A stretch of 5,622 nucleotides of DNA, taken from assembly GCA_027346035.1 (NCBI GenBank), contig DAIESZ010000373.1:1-5622 (forward strand), read 5' to 3'. Positions 1 through 4,396 of this stretch are shown one piece after another. Source of the stretch: Propionibacteriaceae bacterium (lineage in GTDB: Bacteria; Actinomycetota; Actinomycetes; Propionibacteriales; Propionibacteriaceae). The position numbers and the translations under genes were made by a program. The first letter of the stretch is position 1, and each line of letters begins with the position of its first letter. Under the pieces are notes generated by a model that worked only from the letters and a program-made list of their open reading frames with translations, did no database searches and was not told the origin of the DNA.

Positions 1-215
1 GTCAACGGCGCACCGAGCGAACGGCACACGGCGAGCGTCGCGTCGACCTCGTCGACGTGCCGCGGGACCACGACGACGCGGGGCTCGACCCGGTAGAGCG
101 AGGCGTCCGAGGCGTATAGCGACCGGGCAAGCGCGGAGTCGTCGACGCCGCCGATCCCCGCCGCGCGCAGCGCCGCCGCCACATCGACGCCTGGCACCCG
201 TCCACCCGTGCCCAT
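1..215 (-). CDS. FAD-linked oxidase, N-terminal fragment (runs off left edge)
   Basis: Reading leftward from the ATG at 215-213 gives 71 open codons with no stop before the window edge, so only the N-terminus is present. Residues 34-45 read YASDASLYRVEP and 48-57 read VVVPRHVDEV, followed by an AVCRSLGAPL segment. This is the entry to the FAD-binding (PCMH-type) fold of FAD-linked oxidases, best matching the long bacterial proteins that join an FAD domain to a C-terminal Fe-S domain. Members of this broad family oxidise 2-hydroxyacids such as D-lactate, glycolate or D-2-hydroxyglutarate; E. coli YdiJ is one example. The substrate cannot be read from this fragment, and the Fe-S domain is inferred because it is off the window. 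The start is supported by where the conserved block begins and by a TANNNT box 6 nt upstream. The gene is divergent from vapB across 71 bp. A longer minus-strand open frame over the same bases is in another phase and resembles nothing. Confidence 0.8.
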   Translation of the reverse strand, partial: MGTGGRVPGVDVAAALRAAGIGGVDDSALARSLYASDASLYRVEPRVVVVPRHVDEVDATLAVCRSLGAPL

Positions 216-221
216 TGGCCA

Positions 222-227
222 ACCCTA
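222..227 (-). promoter_or_regulatory. -10 box of the FAD oxidase gene, leaderless layout
   Basis: On the minus strand the hexamer TAGGGT (a TANNNT box) is followed by six bases and then the ATG at 215. That spacing puts the predicted transcription start on or next to the A of the start codon. There is no AGGAGG-type site; AGGG within the box is the only weak candidate. No convincing -35 hexamer lies 16-18 nt upstream. TANNNT placed this way is the known pattern of leaderless genes in actinobacteria. The call rests on spacing only. Confidence 0.5.
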
Positions 228-250
228 CGGGTCGGGGGCCGAAGCCCTTC

Positions 251-258
251 CACGCGTG
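251..258. promoter_or_regulatory. Candidate VapBC operator, CACGCGTG palindrome
   Basis: CACGCGTG is a perfect 8-bp palindrome in the 71-bp divergent intergenic region. It ends 16 bp before the TACAAT box of vapB, so it occupies the place of the -35 element. Ribbon-helix-helix antitoxins bind short inverted repeats over their own promoters, so this is a reasonable operator half or core. A direct repeat TGCAG (269-273 and 280-284, 11 bp apart) brackets the -10 box and is a second candidate. An 8-bp palindrome in GC-rich DNA can occur by chance. Confidence 0.3.
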
Positions 259-274
259 ACACACCTCGTGCAGC

Positions 275-280
275 TACAAT
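275..280 (+). promoter_or_regulatory. -10 box of vapBC, leaderless layout
   Basis: TACAAT lies exactly six bases before the vapB ATG at 287. It is a good sigma-A-type -10 hexamer (TATAAT with one change) in a region of otherwise high GC. Transcription would start at or within a base of the ATG, giving a leaderless mRNA, which fits the absence of any Shine-Dalgarno sequence upstream of vapB. No TTGACA-like -35 is seen at normal spacing; GTGACA at 256-261 is only 13 bp away. The promoter may also serve vapC and the downstream dehydrogenase gene. Confidence 0.6.
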
Positions 281-286
281 GCAGGC

Positions 287-523
287 ATGTCGGTCGCCAT
301 CACGATCCGCAACGTCCCGGACGATGTGCGGGACGAGCTCGCCGCCCGAGCGGCCCGCTCGGGGCGCTCGCTGCAGGAATACCTCTCCCTGCAACTTGCC
401 GAACTAGCGACGCGGCCGCTCGTCTCCGACGCCGTGGCGGCCGCCCGCACCAGCGCGCGCAGGTCGGGGCGAGTTCTGGATCCGGCCGACATCGTGGCGG
501 CGCGCGACGCCGAACGTCGGTGA
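287..523 (+). CDS. vapB: VapB-type antitoxin, ribbon-helix-helix
   Basis: A 78-residue protein that should bind and neutralise the VapC toxin encoded next to it and repress their shared promoter. Residues 4-10 (AITIRNV) form the DNA-binding beta strand. Residues 12-24 and 28-42 form the two helices, with the GRSLQEYL turn typical of the FitA/VapB ribbon-helix-helix group. The tail from about 63 (LDPADIVAARDAERR) is the usual flexible toxin-binding part. The length is normal for the family. The start at 287 is chosen because it puts the beta strand at the N-terminus and lies 6 nt after a TACAAT box; there is no Shine-Dalgarno. Its stop overlaps the vapC start by 4 nt, so translation of the two is probably coupled. 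Twelve of 78 codons end in A or T by hand count, somewhat more than in most of the downstream dehydrogenase gene. Confidence 0.88.
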   Translation: MSVAITIRNVPDDVRDELAARAARSGRSLQEYLSLQLAELATRPLVSDAVAAARTSARRSGRVLDPADIVAARDAERR

Positions 524-921
524 GCTCGGGGCTGGTCGTCGACTCGTCCGCACTGGTGGCGCTGGTGGCCGACGCCGGGATGACGGGTGAGTGGGTGGCA
601 TCGACCATCGGCGGCCAGGAGCTGGCCGCCCCCGAGCTGGCGATGTTCGAGACCGCGAACGTCCTTCGCCGGCAGCAACTATCCGGACACCTCGACTCAG
701 AACAGGCGACCCTCGCTCATCGAGCCCTGCAGTCGCTGCCGATGCAGCTGTGGCCCTATCTGCCACTCGCCGACCGTGCCTGGGAGCTGCGCGAGTCACT
801 GACAACCTACGACGCCTCGTACGTGGCGCTCGCCGAACGACTCGGCACCGGGCTGGTCACCCTGGACGTCCGAGTAGGTCGCGCTCATGGCCCGCTGTGC
901 CCCATCCTCACACCGTCGTGA
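520..921 (+). CDS. vapC: VapC-type toxin, PIN-domain ribonuclease
   Basis: A 133-residue PIN-domain protein, expected to be a Mg2+-dependent endoribonuclease that cuts specific RNAs (tRNA or rRNA in studied relatives) when free of VapB. The four conserved acidic residues are present: D8 in VVDSSALVAL, E44 in MFETANVLRR, D98 in TYDASYVALAE and D116 in LVTLD. The active site therefore looks intact and the length is typical. The start is the GTG at 520, which overlaps the vapB stop (GTGA) and places the first beta strand correctly; the frame is open further upstream, but that would run through vapB in another phase. Twenty-five of 133 codons end in A or T, including CTA, GTA and GGA, which are scarce in the neighbouring genes and are consistent with later acquisition. 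The RNA target cannot be predicted from sequence. Confidence 0.9.
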   Translation: MSSGLVVDSSALVALVADAGMTGEWVASTIGGQELAAPELAMFETANVLRRQQLSGHLDSEQATLAHRALQSLPMQLWPYLPLADRAWELRESLTTYDASYVALAERLGTGLVTLDVRVGRAHGPLCPILTPS

Positions 922-935
922 ACTACGAACCCCCC

Positions 936-941
936 GGAGGG
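936..941 (+). promoter_or_regulatory. Ribosome binding site deciding the HOT gene start
   Basis: GGAGGG lies 8 nt before the ATG at 950, an ideal Shine-Dalgarno arrangement. It decides for this start against the in-frame ATG at 887, which lies inside vapC and would add 21 basic, unrelated residues. Confidence 0.85.
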
Positions 942-949
942 CTTCACGC

Positions 950-2224
950 ATGAGTGGCACCGAGACGATCTTCACGTACGGCGCGCCGCAGCTGAAGTTC
1001 GGCGCCGGCGCCAGCGACGAGATCGGGTACGACCTGGCCCAGCTGGGGGTGACCCGCGTCCTGGTCGTCACCGATCCAGGTGTCGCCGCGACCGGGCTGC
1101 CCGAGCGGGTTGCCGAACGAATCCGCGGGTTCGGGGTCGAGGCCGAGGTCTACGACCAGGCGCATGTCGAACCCACCGACCAGAGCATGCAGGCCGCGAT
1201 CGCCGACGCCCGGTCCCGCCGTCCGTTCGACGGCTTCGTCGCGGTGGGCGGCGGGTCGGCCATCGACACCGCCAAGGCCATCAACCTGATGACCTCGTGC
1301 GAGGGCGAGCTGATGGACTACGTCAACGCGCCCGTCGGTGGCGGCAAGGCGCCCACCGGGCCGCTCAAACCGCTCGTGGCGGTGCCCACCACCACCGGCA
1401 CCGGCTCGGAGTCGACGACCATCTGCGTGCTGGACGTGCTGTCACTGCGGGTCAAGACGGGGATCAGCCACGCGCGGCTGCGGCCGGTGCTGGCCGTCAT
1501 CGACCCAGACCTGACCATGACCCAACCGCCCGGAGTCACGGCGGCGGCGGGCATGGACATCCTGTGCCACGCCCTCGAGAGCTACACCGCCAAGCACTAC
1601 ACCTCCTACGACCGTAAGCGCCCCGACCAGCGCGTCCCCTACTGCGGCTCGAACCCGATCGCCGACATGTGGTCGGAGCAGGCGTTGCGGCTGATGTCCA
1701 CCGCCTTTCGCCGCGCCGTGCACGACGGCGACGACCGGGACTCCCGCATGGCGATGGCGATGGCGGCGACCTTCGCGGGGATGGGTTTCGGCAATGCCGG
1801 GGTGCACATCCCGCACTCGAACGCCTACCCGATCGCGGGCCAGGTCAAGGACTTCTACCCCACGGACTACCCGCACCACGAGCCGATGGTGCCGCACGGC
1901 ATGTCGGTGTCGTTGACCGCGCCCGAGGCGTTCCGGTTCACCTTCGAGGCCGCACCGCAGCGGCACCTGCGGGCGGCGGCCCTGCTCGCCCCGTACGTTC
2001 CGGTGCCCTCGAACCCGGCCGACCACCTGCCCAACCTGCTCGCGGCGCTGATGCGCGACGTCGGCATCCCGAACGGGATCGGCGCGGTCGGTTTCGACGA
2101 GGGCGACGTCGACTCCCTGGTCGAGGGATCGCTGAAGCAGCAACGCCTGCTGGCCACGAGTCCACGACCGGTGGACGCCGACGCGCTCGCCGGGATCTTC
2201 CGCCGCTCGATCGAGATCTGGTGA
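950..2224 (+). CDS. Hydroxyacid-oxoacid transhydrogenase-like iron-type alcohol dehydrogenase
   Basis: A 424-residue group III (iron-type) alcohol dehydrogenase. Residues 97-110 hold VAVGGGSAIDTAKA, the dinucleotide-phosphate loop, and 146-154 hold PTTTGTGSE. Metal ligands expected from the family are D203 and H207 (GMDILCHALES), H289 (NAGVHIPHSNAYP) and H316 (MVPHGMSV). The segments VEPTD (73-77), GSNPIADMW, FGNAGVH and the far C-terminal pattern follow mammalian ADHFE1 as I recall it, and the length also fits. ADHFE1 moves hydride from 4-hydroxybutyrate to 2-oxoglutarate, giving succinate semialdehyde and D-2-hydroxyglutarate, with a nicotinamide cofactor held on the enzyme (EC 1.1.99.24). 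The bacterial substrate is inferred; a conventional NAD-dependent 4-hydroxybutyrate or other alcohol dehydrogenase remains possible. No signal peptide is visible, so it should be cytosolic. It follows vapC by 28 nt with no clear promoter of its own and converges on hspR. Confidence 0.85.
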   Translation: MSGTETIFTYGAPQLKFGAGASDEIGYDLAQLGVTRVLVVTDPGVAATGLPERVAERIRGFGVEAEVYDQAHVEPTDQSMQAAIADARSRRPFDGFVAVGGGSAIDTAKAINLMTSCEGELMDYVNAPVGGGKAPTGPLKPLVAVPTTTGTGSESTTICVLDVLSLRVKTGISHARLRPVLAVIDPDLTMTQPPGVTAAAGMDILCHALESYTAKHYTSYDRKRPDQRVPYCGSNPIADMWSEQALRLMSTAFRRAVHDGDDRDSRMAMAMAATFAGMGFGNAGVHIPHSNAYPIAGQVKDFYPTDYPHHEPMVPHGMSVSLTAPEAFRFTFEAAPQRHLRAAALLAPYVPVPSNPADHLPNLLAALMRDVGIPNGIGAVGFDEGDVDSLVEGSLKQQRLLATSPRPVDADALAGIFRRSIEIW

Positions 2225-2252
2225 CGTCGAGCCCAGCCACGAGGGCGCCGGC

Positions 2253-2702
2253 TCAGACCGTGGGACGCCAAACGACCAGGGCCGTGTCGGAAATCGCGGA
2301 GCGGGCCGGACGACGTCCGGGCAGCACGCTGACCACCTCGCCTGAGGGGCCCGCGGCGAACACCCGACGGGACAGCTGGGCGGCGGCTCGGGTCCGCTCG
2401 ACCTCGGCGCTCAGCTCGGCGACCCGCGAGCGCAGGGCGTCGACCTGGTTCTCAAGCTGGAGGATGCGCTTGATCCCGGCCAGGCTGACGCCCTCTTCCT
2501 GCGAGAGCCGCTGCACCTCGCGCAGCAGCTCGACGTCGCGGGCCGAGTAGCGCCGTCCGCGGCCAGGGGCCCGGTGCGGGCTGACGAGCCCGAGCCGGTC
2601 GTACTGACGCAAGGTCTGCGGGTGCATGCCGGCCAGGGAGGCGGCCACCGAGATGACGAAAGTGGCATCGTCCTGCCAGCCCGAGGTCCGGGTGCCGTTC
2701 AT
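2253..2702 (-). CDS. hspR: HspR, MerR-family heat-shock repressor
   Basis: A 149-residue MerR-family regulator. The winged helix-turn-helix covers about residues 14-84: VISVAASLAGMHPQTLRQYD is the recognition region, GLVSPHRAPGRGRRYS the wing, and the EEGVSLAGIKRIL helix follows. Residues 81-108 form a predicted coiled coil for dimerisation. The MHPQTLRQYDRLGLV block is characteristic of HspR. In Streptomyces and Mycobacterium HspR represses the dnaK operon by binding inverted repeats (HAIR) upstream of dnaK, with DnaK as co-repressor. Position as last gene of a dnaK-grpE-dnaJ-hspR operon fits that feedback loop. The start at 2702 is backed by an AGGAGG 5 nt upstream. The gap from dnaJ is 18 nt. 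The length matches known HspR proteins. No HAIR repeat was found inside the window; it should lie upstream of dnaK, off the right edge. Confidence 0.93.
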   Translation of the reverse strand: MNGTRTSGWQDDATFVISVAASLAGMHPQTLRQYDRLGLVSPHRAPGRGRRYSARDVELLREVQRLSQEEGVSLAGIKRILQLENQVDALRSRVAELSAEVERTRAAAQLSRRVFAAGPSGEVVSVLPGRRPARSAISDTALVVWRPTV

Positions 2703-2707
2703 CGCTG

Positions 2708-2713
2708 CCTCCT
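2708..2713 (-). promoter_or_regulatory. Ribosome binding site of hspR
   Basis: AGGAGG on the minus strand, 5 nt before the hspR ATG, within the 18-nt dnaJ-hspR gap. It supports the annotated start and independent initiation within the operon mRNA. Confidence 0.8.
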
Positions 2714-2720
2714 GTGCCCG

Positions 2721-3719
2721 TCAGCCGCGGGCGCGCGCCATCAGGTCCCCGCGCGGATCTTCGCCTGCCGTCGCCTTGGCGTAGGCCTCGACGGCGGCCC
2801 GGGCGTCGTCGTCCAGCCGCTGGGGCACGACCACCTGCACGTTCACGCGCAGGTCGCCGGTGGCCGAGGCCGTCTTGATGCCCCGGCCCTTGACCCGCAG
2901 GGTGCGCCCGGACGGCGTCCCCGCGGGGACCTTCACCCGGACCGTCCCGTCGAATGTCGGCACCTCGACCTCGGCCCCGAGCGCGGCCTCGTCGAAGGTG
3001 ACCGGCAAGGTCAGGACCAGGTCGTCACCCGTACGGCTGAACACGGGGTGCGGCTCGACGGTCACGGTGATGAACAGGTCGCCCGGACCGGACTCACCTG
3101 GAGATCCCTTGGCGCGCAACCGAATCCGTTGACCGTCACGCACACCGGCGGGGATGCGGGCGGTGACCGAGCCCCCATCGGGCGAACGCAAGGTCACCGT
3201 GGCACCCTGCACCGCTTCGCGGAACCCGATCCGGGTCGTGGCGTTGACGTCGGCCCCCCGCCGCGGTCCGGCGGGCGCGCCGTACCCGGGGAAACCCTGG
3301 CCACCGCCGAACATGCCGCCCAGCAGGTCCTCCAGGTCGGGGCCACCGGGACCGCCTGGGCCGCCACCGGTCGAGTACCGCACGCGCTGCCCGCTGCGGG
3401 GGCCGCCGGCACCACCGAAGAGGTTGCCGAGCAGGTCCTCGAACCCGGCGCCACCGGCGCTGCCGGCGCCCGGAGCGAACCGGGCGCCACCGGCGGACAT
3501 CGTGCGGATCGTGTCGTACTGCTTGCGCTGCTCGGGGTCGGAGAGCACCGAGTACGCCTCGCCGATCTCCTTGAACCGCGCGTCCTTGCCGGCGTTGGCG
3601 TCCGGGTGGTGCGTGCGCGCGAGCTTGCGGTACGCCTTCTTGATGGTGGCGGCGTCCGCGTCCTTGGCGACACCGAGGGTCGCGTAGAAGTCCTTCTCGA
3701 ACCAGTCCTGCCCGGCCAT
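2721..3719 (-). CDS. dnaJ: DnaJ-family co-chaperone lacking the zinc finger
   Basis: A 332-residue J-protein that should deliver unfolded clients to DnaK and stimulate its ATPase. The J domain spans about residues 11-70 with the essential HPD at 38-40. A Gly/Phe/Pro-rich linker covers about 75-153. Two C-terminal client-binding beta domains follow (about 155-225 and 230-300), including [16 protein letters not shown] and the [10 protein letters not shown] motif. There are no CxxCxGxG repeats and no cysteine anywhere, so this is a class B (type II, CbpA-like) protein rather than a classical DnaJ with its zinc finger. The linker holds two copies of an EDLLG..FGG motif. The N-terminus [13 protein letters not shown] resembles operon-encoded J-proteins of Micrococcales as I remember them. 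The start at 3719 has AGAGGAGG 5 nt upstream. It lies between grpE and hspR, which fits joint control by HspR. Confidence 0.92.
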   Translation of the reverse strand: MAGQDWFEKDFYATLGVAKDADAATIKKAYRKLARTHHPDANAGKDARFKEIGEAYSVLSDPEQRKQYDTIRTMSAGGARFAPGAGSAGGAGFEDLLGNLFGGAGGPRSGQRVRYSTGGGPGGPGGPDLEDLLGGMFGGGQGFPGYGAPAGPRRGADVNATTRIGFREAVQGATVTLRSPDGGSVTARIPAGVRDGQRIRLRAKGSPGESGPGDLFITVTVEPHPVFSRTGDDLVLTLPVTFDEAALGAEVEVPTFDGTVRVKVPAGTPSGRTLRVKGRGIKTASATGDLRVNVQVVVPQRLDDDARAAVEAYAKATAGEDPRGDLMARARG

Positions 3720-3724
3720 CGGTG

Positions 3725-3732
3725 CCTCCTCT
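3725..3732 (-). promoter_or_regulatory. Ribosome binding site of dnaJ
   Basis: AGAGGAGG on the minus strand, 5 nt before the dnaJ ATG at 3719. It is a strong site, suited to initiation that does not depend on coupling from grpE 38 nt away. Confidence 0.8.
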
Positions 3733-3736
3733 CGAC

Positions 3737-3762
3737 TTGTCGAACTACTTTGTCGAACTACT
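3737..3762. repeat. Perfect 13-bp tandem duplication across the grpE stop
   Basis: TTGTCGAACTACT occurs twice with no gap (3737-3749 and 3750-3762). The grpE TAG (3758-3760) falls in the copy nearer grpE; the other copy lies in the grpE-dnaJ spacer. Without the second copy the spacer would be 25 nt instead of 38 nt, and the grpE stop would be unchanged. The unit is not a multiple of three. It looks like a recent slippage or duplication event in non-coding DNA. The copy nearer dnaJ also forms a short inverted repeat, TCGAC-tt-GTCGA (3732-3743). Confidence 0.85.
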
Positions 3763-4396
3763 GCTGTTCTGCTGGCGAGGGCTGCGGGTCGGCGACGGCC
3801 ACGCGGGCCGCCCGCAGCACCCGGTCGCCGCTGCGGTAGCCGGGCTGCAGCACCTGCACCACGGTGGTGACCTCGGTGCCCTGCGCCAGCTCGGCCTGCG
3901 TGTGCATCAGCGCCTCGTGGACCGTGGGGTCGAACGGCTCCCCCACCTCACCGAAGCGGGTCAGGCCCTGGCGGGTCAGCACCGCCTCCAGCTTGTCGAC
4001 GATCGCCGCGAACGGCCCACCCGCCTCGAGGTCGCCGTGCTGTCGGGCCAGGTGCACGTCGTCCAGGACCGGCAGCAGTGCCTCGATCACCTTGGCGGCG
4101 CCCGCCTCGCGGGCGACGTCGCGGTCACGTTCGACCCGCTTGCGGTAGTTCACGTACTCGGCCTGCAGCCGTTGCAGGTCGGCGAGCCGCTCGGCCGCCA
4201 GGTCGGTCTCGGGCGGGGCCTCCTGGCCGTGGCCAGCATCGGACGTCGCCTCGCCGGCCGGCGCGTTCGGCTGCGGCTCACCGGCCGCGGGCTCACGCAC
4301 CTGGCCGGTCTGCGGGTCGATCCGGCGCCGGTCGCGGATGACGGTCGGCTCGCCGCCGCCGTCCGCGCCCTGCTGCTTCGTGCCTGCCTCGCTCAT
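3758..4396 (-). CDS. grpE: GrpE, nucleotide exchange factor for DnaK
   Basis: A 212-residue GrpE that releases ADP from DnaK and resets the chaperone cycle. The N-terminal 60 or so residues are polar and rich in Gly, Pro and Glu, probably disordered. Residues about 64-118 form the long helical dimerisation stalk ([20 protein letters not shown]). About 145-202 form the beta-rich head with the GrpE signature: [12 protein letters not shown] followed by [24 protein letters not shown]. The length is normal for actinobacteria. The ATG at 4396 overlaps the dnaK stop as ATGA, so translation is likely coupled to dnaK; only a weak AAGG-like site precedes it. The basic [15 protein letters not shown] stretch near residues 21-35 is typical of actinobacterial GrpE. 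A 13-bp tandem repeat spans the stop codon. Confidence 0.97.
   Translation of the reverse strand: MSEAGTKQQGADGGGEPTVIRDRRRIDPQTGQVREPAAGEPQPNAPAGEATSDAGHGQEAPPETDLAAERLADLQRLQAEYVNYRKRVERDRDVAREAGAAKVIEALLPVLDDVHLARQHGDLEAGGPFAAIVDKLEAVLTRQGLTRFGEVGEPFDPTVHEALMHTQAELAQGTEVTTVVQVLQPGYRSGDRVLRAARVAVADPQPSPAEQQ

Noticed and set aside
236..247. GGGC-CGAA-GCCC hairpin in the divergent spacer
   Set aside because: A 4-bp stem is common by chance at this GC content, and the hairpin lies upstream of both predicted transcription starts, so it would not be transcribed.
2..394. Minus-strand 130-residue open frame at the left edge
   Set aside because: It is in a different phase from the conserved FAD-oxidase frame that starts at 215, crosses vapB on the other strand, and is Arg/Ser-rich with no recognisable motif.
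208..519. Upstream extension of the vapC frame to an ATG at 208
   Set aside because: The extension runs through vapB in another phase and is low-complexity Arg-rich sequence. The GTG at 520 overlapping the vapB stop gives a normal-length PIN protein.
887..949. Alternative ATG at 887 for the dehydrogenase
   Set aside because: It would add 21 basic residues overlapping vapC. The ATG at 950 has GGAGGG at 8-nt spacing and matches the expected N-terminus.
1442..2143. Minus-strand open frame opposite the dehydrogenase
   Set aside because: It is rich in Val, Arg, Gly and His with no motif, while the plus strand encodes a full-length dehydrogenase with all metal ligands.
2229..2254. GAGCC...GGCTC inverted repeat in the convergent gap as a terminator
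   Set aside because: The arms are only 5 bp with a 16-nt loop and no T-run, and it overlaps the hspR stop. This is too weak to annotate.
2574..3839. Long plus-strand open frame (421 codons) opposite dnaJ
   Set aside because: It is a shadow frame produced by GC-rich codon bias; the minus strand carries a clear J-protein with conserved domains.
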